From Desulfovibrio sp. DV (GTDB lineage Bacteria > Desulfobacterota > Desulfovibrionia > Desulfovibrionales > Desulfovibrionaceae): 64,000 bases of DNA. The notes below the pieces were generated by a model, which had not been told where the DNA came from, did not search any database, and worked only from the letters and a program-made list of their open reading frames with translations. How positions within the stretch are numbered: position 1 is the first letter of the stretch; the number at the start of each line of letters is the position of its first letter. This document shows, one piece after another, positions 35,301 to 42,139 of the stretch. The DNA lies in NCBI RefSeq assembly GCF_001936595.1, contig NZ_MLBG01000008.1, positions 1 through 64,000 of the forward strand, in the 5' to 3' direction. A program made the position numbers and the translations under genes.

Positions 35301-35602
35301 GAGGCCCCGGGCTGGAGAAATACCTTGATGACGCCCGCGCCGTTGTATGATGTCGATTCTATGTGCTCGATATCATTGACCAGAGTGCTGACCATGCGCT
35401 CATGGTTGTAGATGATGCGCTGTTCCACTTCTTGGGCATTCAAACCGTTATAGACCCAAACAATACTCACCACAGGAATATTAATTTCCGGGAAGATGTC
35501 TGTCGGGGTTCGAAGCAACACGAAAGGTGCCATAAGCAAGAGCACAAGCGCAGCGACGACGAATGTATATGGTCGACTCAATGCAAGTCGAACGATCCAC
35601 AT
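32396..35602 (-). CDS. RND-family efflux pump (AcrB-type inner-membrane transporter)
   Basis: Proton-driven pump of 1068 residues with 12 membrane helices and two large periplasmic loops. The TM4 proton relay is visible in GGLALAVGILVDDATVEIENVHR, and the N-terminus PYTFVVAALVLLLMAPFVLLRTPTDIFPEIN is typical of HAE-type pumps. Drug versus metal substrate cannot be decided. The nearby metal, arsenic and thiol genes favour a toxic compound. The gene order pump-adaptor-phosphatase is unusual; the usual adaptor-first order is reversed. Confidence 0.93.
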   Translation of the reverse strand: MWIVRLALSRPYTFVVAALVLLLMAPFVLLRTPTDIFPEINIPVVSIVWVYNGLNAQEVEQRIIYNHERMVSTLVNDIEHIESTSYNGAGVIKVFLQPGASVSDAVAQITASGQSVLRLLPPGINPPFIIKYNAASVPILQYSLASNKLSEQQIQDLAMNRIKVGLSTVPGASVPYPSGGKARVVAVDIDLAALEAKNLAPQDVVNAFTAQNFILPSGTAKIGETEYTVSLNTNPTEIAALNDLPVKTVNGAVIRVGDVAQVHDGYQPQQNVVRLDGVRGVLLTILKSGAASTLKVVDGVKKAMPSILSGLPPELEAKEFADQSLFVRAAVDGVVKEGLIAAILTAVMILLFLGSWRSTFIIALSIPLSVLCSLTLLSALGETINLMTLGGLALAVGILVDDATVEIENVHRQMALGKPNIQAILDGAQEIALPAFVSTLCICIVFVPMFFLTGVARYLFVPLAEAVVFAMLASYVLSRTLIPTLVMWFYRNISYSGHAADPGTASLWLRPFVLLQGSFENAFARFRESYRLFLGTILSHRALVVTLFLVFCAGTAFLIPQLGQDFFPTVDAGQFRLHVRAHSGTRIEETTRLVDRIETVIREVIPAEELTGVLDNIGFPSGGIPLTYIDNGLTGTGDADILVSLNHGHQPTDDYMQRLRIRLNHDFPGVIFYFLPADIVNQTINFGLPAPFDIQIVGRERDKSQAIAAKIVEKIRKVSGVVDVRVQQPTDLPELHFAVDRTKASQIGLSERDVANSVLLSLSGSSQVQPNYWLNPKNGIQYLVNMRVPEHPMDSLAALNAIPVSAGQPDTGGAQLLANVASLKRANGSPIFSHYNVMPVIDVFGGVSGRDLGGVLQDITPIIEQAKKELPKGSSIMLRGQADTMHSSFTGLGLGLVLAVVLIYLLLVVNFQSWLDPFIIICALPAALAGVVWGLYLTFTTLSVPALMGAIMSLGVATANAILVVSFARNAISQGVDPLTAAWEAGVGRLRPVLMTALAMIIGMLPMSFALGEGGEQNAPLGRAVIGGLVFATVATLVFVPVVFSLLHRRVPAATLLDESGSTETQPS

Positions 35603-35822
35603 AATACATTTCCTTCATGTTGAAATAAATATTAATCATTGGTGCACCATATATCATTTGGCGCATTCATGAAGAGGACGCAAGCTCTGCGCTGACCCGT
35701 ACAAGCCTGGCTATTTTCTTGCATTCTATGCTCTCGACGCAAGGGATGCGCCATAGAGCACGAATGAAAAAGCCCTGACTTGGCTGCGAGAGTACGTGTC
35801 AAATCGCCGGGCAGGCGAGAGA

Positions 35823-36251
35823 TCAAATCAGAAAGGATTGTTTGCGAAGCAGGATAGGAATGGGGTCAGGCATATCGGGCTGATTATCTATATTAAAATA
35901 GAAAACCACGATAGTGCGTGCAATTGGCTTGTGGAAAGGAACAGGCAAAAGCGCGAGCGGGATTCCCGGGACTTCTGCTGTTTCAAAGGCTGGAGCATAG
36001 GGTTTCTTACATAATTTCGACGAAGCCAAGGGACACTGGTCATTGCCCCCGATGTTTTTTTCCACTTTGGGGCAACACGAAGCGGGACCGGAAGAGTCTG
36101 GCATACCTTTCAAGGCAAGATTTGCGTGAGCTATACTTGCCCGGAGCGGGCCAACGATCCTGGTGACATAGCACTCAGGCACTGGAGCAAGTATTCCCAT
36201 GATAAACACCATGGAAATAAGCGTGCTCACAAATGCGTTACCTTTATGCAT
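35823..36251 (-). CDS. Small exported cysteine-containing protein of unknown function
   Basis: A 142-residue protein starting at the ATG at 36251, with AAGGAAGGGAC before it. N-terminal helix AFVSTLISMVFIMGILAPVPEC is a signal or lipid anchor. The mature part has SCCPKVEKN and QCPLASSKLC, a pattern of paired cysteines and prolines seen in small metal-resistance accessory proteins, then a hydrophobic FHKPIARTIVVFYF. It follows ccdA by 38 bases and precedes the RND operon, so it may belong to the thioredoxin/CcdA unit. No firm family assignment. Confidence 0.6.
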   Translation of the reverse strand: MHKGNAFVSTLISMVFIMGILAPVPECYVTRIVGPLRASIAHANLALKGMPDSSGPASCCPKVEKNIGGNDQCPLASSKLCKKPYAPAFETAEVPGIPLALLPVPFHKPIARTIVVFYFNIDNQPDMPDPIPILLRKQSFLI

Positions 36252-36289
36252 GTCCCTTCCTTGAATCCATGTCGAAACAGTTGGCAAAC

Positions 36290-36997
36290 TCAAACAGGCA
36301 GAAACGGCATAGCAATGAAGTAGATTCCAAGAAGCGCGATCATTGCCCCGGCGGTTTTTCGGAACCAAGTTCCCCCGTGGCGCATGGCCCCATTTTCCAG
36401 CCAACGTTGGACCAGGGCCGTTGAACTGCCGGCCACCACGATGGGAAGACAGTGCCCAATTGCGAAGAGCACAATGAGCACCACGCCGGTCAGGATCTTT
36501 TCCTGAATGGTGATGATGGCCAGGATGGGAGCAATAAAACCGAATGTACACGAACCCGACAGAACGCCGTAGGCCAAGCCGAGGAGAAACGCTCCGCCAA
36601 CGCCCTTGACCTTGAGCTTGCCCATCATGCCGCCGGAGACCGAGCACTTGGCGACCCCCATCATGTCCAGGGAAACCCAAATCAGCACGGCTCCGACGAG
36701 GATAGTCCAATATGGGCCGACATCCCCAAGCATTCGCCCAAGGAGCGTACAGAGAATCCCGATGGTTGCTATGGTCAGAAACAGGCCGGAGGTAAAGGCG
36801 ACGGCATAGCGCGCCGCCTCCTGGCCATGGATGATTCTGCCTTGCCCGGCGACATAGCCAACGATCAAGGGGATGGAAGCAAGGTGGCAGGGGCTGAAAA
36901 GAACACTTACCAGACCCCAGAGGAAACAGCCCAGCGCCGCAACGATGAGGCTGCCGGTCATCCAGGTGTTAATAGCCAAGAAGAGCTGGTCAAGCAT
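36290..36997 (-). CDS. ccdA: CcdA-type thiol-disulfide transmembrane electron carrier
   Basis: Inner-membrane protein of 235 residues with six predicted helices. The two redox cysteines are in VLFSPCHLASIPLIVGY and LSGSCTFGFIAPILA, one per repeat, as in CcdA/DsbD-beta. It carries electrons from cytosolic thioredoxin to periplasmic thiols. It directly follows an exported thioredoxin (gap 11 bases), its probable partner. The second motif is SCTFGFIAP, lacking the canonical proline after cysteine, but the spacing is right. Confidence 0.9.
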   Translation of the reverse strand: MLDQLFLAINTWMTGSLIVAALGCFLWGLVSVLFSPCHLASIPLIVGYVAGQGRIIHGQEAARYAVAFTSGLFLTIATIGILCTLLGRMLGDVGPYWTILVGAVLIWVSLDMMGVAKCSVSGGMMGKLKVKGVGGAFLLGLAYGVLSGSCTFGFIAPILAIITIQEKILTGVVLIVLFAIGHCLPIVVAGSSTALVQRWLENGAMRHGGTWFRKTAGAMIALLGIYFIAMPFLPV

Positions 36998-37008
36998 GTG
37001 GCACCACC

Positions 37009-37377
37009 TTAATCGGCCAGCAATTTATCAATCATCTCGGCAAATGGTTTTTGGTCCAAATAACCCTCGTGGCGATAAGTCTCTTTTCCGTTCTTATCGT
37101 AGAAGATTTGGGTTGGTATCGTTTTAATCCCAAATTTGGGAGCTTGGGCAGGATTTTCACGCACGTCAATGAATACGACTGATGCTTTGCCCTGGTATTG
37201 CTTTTCCATGGCATCCAAGACGGGAACCATCATTTTGCAGGGGATACATGTCTTAGCGCCAAGATCGACAACGGTTACCATCCCCTTGACCGGGACCTCA
37301 GGAACGGGCTCTGCGGCGAAGCAAATCCCAGCGCTCAGCACGGTGGCGAGAGCAAAACACATAGCAACATGTTTCAT
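37009..37377 (-). CDS. Exported thioredoxin-fold protein
   Basis: A 122-residue periplasmic thioredoxin. Signal peptide MKHVAMCFALATVLSAGICFA is followed by a thioredoxin fold with the active site CIPC (AKTCIPCKMMVPVLDAM) and cis-proline TIPTQIFY. The ATG at 37377 has GAGG six bases upstream; an in-frame TTG four codons earlier is less likely. Together with CcdA downstream it forms a complete reductant relay to the periplasm, probably serving a periplasmic metalloprotein or thiol protein in the cargo. Confidence 0.9.
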   Translation of the reverse strand: MKHVAMCFALATVLSAGICFAAEPVPEVPVKGMVTVVDLGAKTCIPCKMMVPVLDAMEKQYQGKASVVFIDVRENPAQAPKFGIKTIPTQIFYDKNGKETYRHEGYLDQKPFAEMIDKLLAD

Positions 37378-37778
37378 AGCGTTCCTCAATTGAAAGTAGT
37401 TTGTATAACAAGCAGGAATTATGCCACAATTTTAATCGTGCATTTTCAGTATCTTGTCGAATGATCCTCCTTTGTCGTGTAGTATGTGAAAAATTACTAT
37501 ACACATTGAACAGTCTCTGTGTCTAAATAATAGACACATTATATGGATATATCATACTTAAACGCTATACATAGAGAGTTCTCACAACACCTTGATTTGA
37601 TCGTGCATGGTGCTTTTCTCCCGTACCTACGCGGCGACCTGACCGAATCTTTAAATGTGTGCGCATCCGGATGGTCCCGGGAACAGGCTGCTCCAGGGCG
37701 TCAGCCGCAGGCAGCAGATGGCCAAACCAACCAAGAAGAGAGGACCCTCTCCTTCTATGGGTTTCGAAGACCTGCCGC
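37378..37778. promoter_or_regulatory. Intergenic region with perfect dyad TGTGTCTA-N5-TAGACACA
   Basis: The 21-base dyad at 37518-37538 has eight matching bases per arm. It sits about 140 bases upstream of the thioredoxin/ccdA unit. The GC-rich part (37610-37778) has no convincing gene and could be a remnant. The half-site TAGACACA recurs at 51199-51206 before the DUF5993/dsbB operon. Confidence 0.5.
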
Positions 37779-38009
37779 CTACTTCAGCCAGGAAAGAACG
37801 TCCCCTTTGGATGGCACTTTGCCCACCACTTTGACCTCGCCATCAATGACGACTGCCGGAGTAGAAAATACGCCAAAACTGGCGATCTGCTGAAAATCCG
37901 CAATTTTTTCCACCGTGGCGTCAACTCCAGATTCCTTGACGGCCTCCAAGACAATTTTTTCTGCTTCTTTGCATTTGGCGCATCCGGGACCAAGAACCTT
38001 GATTTCCAT
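37779..38009 (-). CDS. Small cytosolic thioredoxin-like protein (redox-active disulfide protein)
   Basis: A 76-residue Thioredoxin_3-type protein. It has MEIKVLGPGCAKCKEAEKIV with the CAKC active site and VFSTPAVVIDGEVKVVGKVP containing the cis-proline. Such mini-thioredoxins are regularly encoded beside YraQ/ArsP-type permeases, as here (37 bases downstream). It has no signal peptide, so it acts in the cytosol, possibly reducing the permease or its substrate. Confidence 0.9.
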   Translation of the reverse strand: MEIKVLGPGCAKCKEAEKIVLEAVKESGVDATVEKIADFQQIASFGVFSTPAVVIDGEVKVVGKVPSKGDVLSWLK

Positions 38010-38046
38010 GGCTTTCCTCCAATGATTGATTTCGCGTTACAAATTG

Positions 38047-39135
38047 TTAGTAGAGATAATTGAAAAGGTATCCCACAAAAGCAATTCCCAACCCAACAAC
38101 TCCAGCAAAAACCATGATAAGTCGCGGCTTGAGTACTTTCCTTAAGATGATCATTTCAGGCAATGACAAAGCAATCACTGCCATCATGAACGCCAGAACG
38201 GTGCCGAGCGCTGCGCCTTTACCCAGGAGCGCCTCAACTACCGGGACGATGCCCGCCGCGTTCGAATACATGGGTATGCCGATCAGGACGGCCGCCGGCA
38301 CGGACCACCAAGCGTCCTTGCCCATGATGGAGGCCATGAAGCCTTCAGGTACGTAACCGTGGATGCCTGCGCCCACGGCGATACCGATCACAACGTAAAT
38401 CCAGACCTTGCCGACGATATCCTTGACGGCATGAAAGCCTGCTTCGATCCGATCCGTCCAGGTCTGTTCATCGAGGGGCAAGACCGAGGGATCGGTCCGA
38501 ATTTTCATGACCCAATCTTCGACATATGGCTCCAGATTGAGCTTGCCGAGCACCCAGCCCGCAACGATAGCAATGGCCAACCCGGTGCCGAGATAGAGGG
38601 CGGCCACCTTCCAGCCGAGTAGGCCGTAGAGCAGAACCAGGGCGATCTCATTGACCATGGGAGCCGAGATCAGAAAGGAAAAGGTCACGCCCATGGGGAC
38701 GCCTGCCGTAACGAAGCCAATAAAGAGCGGAACTGCCGAGCAGGAGCAAAAGGGCGTGACGATGCCGAGCAAGGCGGCCAGCACGTTGCCAGCCGATTCA
38801 CGCTTGCCGGCCAGTACGCGCCGAGTACGCTCCGGTGTGAAAAAGGTGCGGATGACACCTACCCCAAAGACCACCAGGGTCAGCAACATGAGCACCTTGG
38901 GTGTGTCATAGAGCAGGAATTCGACGGAGTCGCCAAGGTGGCTCCCCTGGGCGATCCCCAGGACATCATAGGTCAGCAGACGGGAAAACCCGGGCAGCAT
39001 TCCGTACACCACCCACCAGACGACCAGGGCCGGCGCAAGCAGCAAAAGATAGCGGACAAGCTTCCCGTTGTGCGGGTGTGCGCTTTCAGCCACAGCTTCT
39101 TTGGTACAGCAGGTCATTTTTCCAAGTGGTTCCAT
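38047..39135 (-). CDS. ArsP/YraQ-family permease
   Basis: Inner-membrane permease of 362 residues with about eight to ten helices. The family signature is TPFCSCSAVPLFIGF (two cysteines), and PEGFMASIMGKDAWWSVPAAVLIGIPMYSNAAGIVPVVEAL is the second conserved region. ArsP members export trivalent methylated or aromatic arsenicals; the YraQ branch is uncharacterised. GAGGAG lies eight bases before the ATG at 39135. The N-terminal KMTCCTKEAV adds a vicinal cysteine pair that could bind arsenic. Order is DGC protein, permease, mini-thioredoxin under an ArsR. Confidence 0.85.
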   Translation of the reverse strand: MEPLGKMTCCTKEAVAESAHPHNGKLVRYLLLLAPALVVWWVVYGMLPGFSRLLTYDVLGIAQGSHLGDSVEFLLYDTPKVLMLLTLVVFGVGVIRTFFTPERTRRVLAGKRESAGNVLAALLGIVTPFCSCSAVPLFIGFVTAGVPMGVTFSFLISAPMVNEIALVLLYGLLGWKVAALYLGTGLAIAIVAGWVLGKLNLEPYVEDWVMKIRTDPSVLPLDEQTWTDRIEAGFHAVKDIVGKVWIYVVIGIAVGAGIHGYVPEGFMASIMGKDAWWSVPAAVLIGIPMYSNAAGIVPVVEALLGKGAALGTVLAFMMAVIALSLPEMIILRKVLKPRLIMVFAGVVGLGIAFVGYLFNYLY

Positions 39136-39220
39136 ACAAACATCTCCTCAATTGCCGCTTACGTGGCAGGACCGACGGAGCAGCCCACCAGATTCACGCA
39201 GGCCCTTCGTGGAAAAATGG

Positions 39221-39604
39221 TCAGGACAGATTGGCGAAATGCGGGGCCGTGGCCATGGCCGCCGTCAGCACACGCTCTTCGGTCACGGGGCTTTCCCCTT
39301 TTTTAAAACCCAGATCAGCCAATTGCACATGGGCGAAGTCGGTGAATCCGGCCTCTTCCAGCGACTTGCGGGCGCAGTTAAGGGGACAGCCATCAATGGC
39401 CACGATCTTGGACGCTGCTTCCGTGGTCTTGAGGATGCCGCTGACGCGACCGCCGATACCGGCCAGACAGAACATCTTGGCCACACCCTCCGCTGTGAGT
39501 TTCCTAGCAACTTGATCAGCCAAGGCCCCGACATCGGCACCGCCGGAACAAGCGAATACGAGTTTGGGAGCGGCGGAACAGCAGCAGCTTTTTTTCTCGG
39601 ACAT
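39221..39604 (-). CDS. DGC-domain putative zinc-binding protein
   Basis: A 127-residue protein. The N-terminus SEKKSCCCSAAPKLVFACSGGADVG carries a triple cysteine, followed by MFCLAGIGG and VAIDGCPLNCARK, the DGC motif. Members are found with ArsR regulators and ArsP-type permeases and are taken to bind metal; the biochemical function is not established. GGAG precedes the ATG at 39604. A candidate ArsR operator (39671-39688) lies just upstream. Confidence 0.8.
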   Translation of the reverse strand: MSEKKSCCCSAAPKLVFACSGGADVGALADQVARKLTAEGVAKMFCLAGIGGRVSGILKTTEAASKIVAIDGCPLNCARKSLEEAGFTDFAHVQLADLGFKKGESPVTEERVLTAAMATAPHFANLS

Positions 39605-39669
39605 GATTTTATCTCCAGTGTTTTGCCAAGACGACCTCCAGCAAGGGGTAATCTTGACGGTGTTTGTAT

Positions 39670-39690
39670 GTTTTGCCAAATAGCAAAGTA
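39670..39690. promoter_or_regulatory. Candidate ArsR operator 1
   Basis: TTTGC-CAAATA-GCAAA forms a dyad between arsR and the DGC gene. Its core TTTTGCCAAATA is the reverse complement of TATTTGGCAAAA in operator 2 at 40046-40057, upstream of arsR. A shared 12-base core at two adjacent promoters is consistent with one repressor. Confidence 0.6.
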
Positions 39691-39704
39691 TAAGCGCAAA
39701 AAAA

Positions 39705-40019
39705 TTACCCGGGATTCGACTCTGAACACTCGCATGGAGGGTGCGAATAAACACCTTTAACACATGAGAAAAGTTGCAACACGCAAGGGGTAAGCAGGCG
39801 ATAGTAGACCTGCATCCCCCTTTTATCCGAAGCTATGATCCCTGCTTCGCGAAGCTGACTTAAATGCTTGGAAATTGTCGAGATATCCGCGCCGACCATC
39901 TTCGTCAATTCGCAGACACATCGTTCGCCGCGCGAAAGCTCGTCAACAATAAACAGGCGGGTTTCATGGCCTAATGCCTTGAAGACCTTGACTTGTGACG
40001 AAAATTTTCGCGTTGGCAT
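39705..40019 (-). CDS. arsR: ArsR-family metalloregulator 1
   Basis: A 104-residue winged-helix repressor. The metal-sensing ELCVCDL-type motif appears as GERCVCELTK (C34, C36) in helix alpha-3, and the recognition helix is DISTISKHLSQLREAG. Cysteines at the C-terminus (SCVKGVYSHPPCECS) may add ligands. It probably senses As(III) or a related thiophilic species and controls itself and the downstream DGC/permease/mini-thioredoxin genes. Confidence 0.92.
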   Translation of the reverse strand: MPTRKFSSQVKVFKALGHETRLFIVDELSRGERCVCELTKMVGADISTISKHLSQLREAGIIASDKRGMQVYYRLLTPCVLQLFSCVKGVYSHPPCECSESNPG

Positions 40020-40043
40020 CGACTCTCCATTTTCCAGTCATTT

Positions 40044-40068
40044 TCTATTTGGCAAAATAGCCAAAAGC
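40044..40068. promoter_or_regulatory. Candidate ArsR operator 2
   Basis: TTTGGC-AAAATA-GCCAAA is a perfect six-base-arm dyad about 30 bases upstream of the arsR start at 40019, with the 12-base core shared with operator 1. It fits autoregulation by ArsR. Confidence 0.6.
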
Positions 40069-40205
40069 AAGCCCTTGTCAAGCTCCTTCTCGCAGCGGGA
40101 GCGGATTTGATTGTCGCTCAACCGAAAACGCATTCCTGACAATTTTGCTTCAAAGAAAAGGCTGTTATCTACCATATTCGCAACCGGCTGCCCATGTTGT
40201 TAATA

Positions 40206-41615
40206 TTATACCTGTGCAGGCACACCAAAATCAGTATGTTTAAATTTGTCAACACTCTGGATACCATCGCAGCAATCGTGGAACTCTCCAAATTCATCTT
40301 CTTGCCCCATGCATTGAAGGAGTCCCATGTTCCATAAGCAATCGCCGCAGGGAACTGTTTCGCCGTAACAGTCATATTCGAAATCAATGCTATTGATATC
40401 TTCACAGGGATACACATTGCATCCAGGGCAATGTGGGTATCTTTTCTGCATGACATCAGCACGAAATGCTTTATACTTCGAGCTATTCCATATTTCAGAT
40501 AGCGAATCCTGGGATAAATCTCCGAATACTTTATGAGCGACTTGCTTCTCTCTCCCATAGAAATAGCAGTTAAAGCTTCGCCAGAGGAAATGGCACGGAG
40601 ACACCTTGCCATCCCAGGCAATAAACGCACCTCCCTGTTTGACTCCCAAACAGGCGTGCCCGTTGACTGGCCTTACAGACGGCAGAAGAAGCCGAAGGCC
40701 AACAGCACCGGCAACGGCCTCTGCCTTGCGGAATACCGCCTCCACCGGACCAACATCATCGCCATCGGTCAGATTCGCAACATGCAAAGGAATATCATTT
40801 TCAAGTGCCTGGGATACCATCCGTTGGACAAAACGCACCAATGTTAGTTCTTGCGGCGTTTTGTGATACTTCCACAGCACATTGAAATATTGCGTAATAT
40901 CTATGCCCTCTTGGCGCGCCCTGTCAGACCAAGCCTTGTAAAAATACTTCGCCGAATTTGTATTGATGCCAAAGACCGTCTGATTCGCCAGCGCAGAACT
41001 AAAAGGCAAAACATGGGACACGACAAGCCTGCTTACGCCACGTTTGGCAAGCCATGCAATGATCGCAGGAAGTTCAGCGATGTTATCACGCATGACAACG
41101 AACTCCGCGCCGACCTCCAACGTGTTTCCCGGGTGTTCCTTTTTCGCTTGAGCCAAAGCAGTCAGGGCTCGTTCAATATGCCCCAGACTGCCTCCACCCC
41201 GCACGGCCTTGAAAAGCTCGGGAGAAGTCGAGTCCACGGAAAGAAAGATTCTGTCCAGCCCGGCCGCAATGAGCGAAGAACTGCGAGCCGTGTCGAGCAG
41301 ATGCCCGTTTGTTTGAAAACCAACCCAGCTTTGGGCGGGCATCAGGCGTTTGCCCGTCCTAATGAATTCTTCGAGCAGCGGATGCATGAGCGGCTCACCT
41401 ATGCCATTGAGGACCAGGGCTTGCAGGTGCTCAAATTCGGGCGCTAACGCAGTAAAAGTTTCTGGAAGCATGTCGCCGTCAATTGACGGCGCAGATCCGG
41501 ATTGCTTCACGCAGAAGGCGCAACGAAGATTGCATCTGGAAGTCACCTCGACAAAGAGTCGCGAAGGGTGGTCTCGCTGCGACAGGTCATCGTGTGTGTT
41601 GTCAGCATTTGTCAT
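40206..41615 (-). CDS. Radical SAM/SPASM maturase-like enzyme
   Basis: A 469-residue protein. The radical SAM cluster is bound by C28, C32 and C35 (EVTSRCNLRCAFC), followed by LNGIGEPLMHP and FLSVDS strands. The C-terminal SPASM region begins at HACLGVKQGGAFIAWDGKVSPCHFL and continues with YPHCPGCNVYPC, DCYGETVPCGDC and LLQCMG, enough cysteines for two auxiliary clusters. Such enzymes modify ribosomal peptides or protein cofactors. GAGG stands seven bases before the ATG at 41615. It lies 49 bases downstream of a nitrile-hydratase-leader-like small protein, its likely substrate. Confidence 0.85.
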   Translation of the reverse strand: MTNADNTHDDLSQRDHPSRLFVEVTSRCNLRCAFCVKQSGSAPSIDGDMLPETFTALAPEFEHLQALVLNGIGEPLMHPLLEEFIRTGKRLMPAQSWVGFQTNGHLLDTARSSSLIAAGLDRIFLSVDSTSPELFKAVRGGGSLGHIERALTALAQAKKEHPGNTLEVGAEFVVMRDNIAELPAIIAWLAKRGVSRLVVSHVLPFSSALANQTVFGINTNSAKYFYKAWSDRARQEGIDITQYFNVLWKYHKTPQELTLVRFVQRMVSQALENDIPLHVANLTDGDDVGPVEAVFRKAEAVAGAVGLRLLLPSVRPVNGHACLGVKQGGAFIAWDGKVSPCHFLWRSFNCYFYGREKQVAHKVFGDLSQDSLSEIWNSSKYKAFRADVMQKRYPHCPGCNVYPCEDINSIDFEYDCYGETVPCGDCLWNMGLLQCMGQEDEFGEFHDCCDGIQSVDKFKHTDFGVPAQV

Positions 41616-41664
41616 TACGCGCCTCGATGGATAGCACATTCATAAAGTACGCTGCCTAGCGGTT

Positions 41665-41997
41665 TCAAACACTGAGTATGGCAGCGCTTGCTGGATTATT
41701 ACTTGGCACATCCTGCCGCAGGATTTTTGCATTTTTTGGATCACACCCTTGGACTTCGACCCCATTAACTTCGCACACTGCCACATATGGACTCAAGAAC
41801 TTTACGCTCTCCCTGTGATTTGGTAAAATGAGCCACACTTCTGTTGGTGTTGATTCTACAACATGAACTGTGACGCCTTCTGGGACAAGCACGCCTTCCT
41901 CAGCCAAAACTATATTGGGTTCAGTAAGTAATCTGTTTTTATACTCAATGTTGGAAACAGATTTTTTAACAATCAAATCCCAATTGTTGATATCCAT
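41665..41997 (-). CDS. NHLP-type (nitrile hydratase leader-like) precursor candidate
   Basis: A 110-residue protein. Residues 18-60 (IEYKNRLLTEPNIVLAEEGVLVPEGVTVHVVESTPTEVWLILPN in outline) follow the nitrile hydratase alpha-type leader seen in NHLP/TOMM precursors: an L-L-x-E-P segment, a helix turn, V-P-x-G-V-x-V-x-V-V-E, and a hydrophobic L-P end. The remaining 50 residues, with C75 and C85, would be the core. AGGAGG lies directly upstream of the ATG at 41997. It is encoded just before a radical SAM/SPASM enzyme. It could alternatively be a small metalloprotein matured by that enzyme. Confidence 0.65.
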   Translation of the reverse strand: MDINNWDLIVKKSVSNIEYKNRLLTEPNIVLAEEGVLVPEGVTVHVVESTPTEVWLILPNHRESVKFLSPYVAVCEVNGVEVQGCDPKNAKILRQDVPSNNPASAAILSV

Positions 41998-42139
41998 GTT
42001 GTCCTCCTGATTTAACAAAATTCATGAAACCGATATGGCAGCAACAGTAAAAATTTAGTGAGCTTACTTCATTTATCTCAAAAACAATTTGAGACAGATG
42101 ACGTAGGGTATATGGCCGAAAGATGCATGCGTTTTCATG

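Noticed and set aside
36252-36710. N-terminal half of a long frame reaching from 36710 to 35823
   Set aside because: It overlaps ccdA in another frame. Only the part from the ATG at 36251, which has a ribosome site and a signal-like helix, is taken as a gene.
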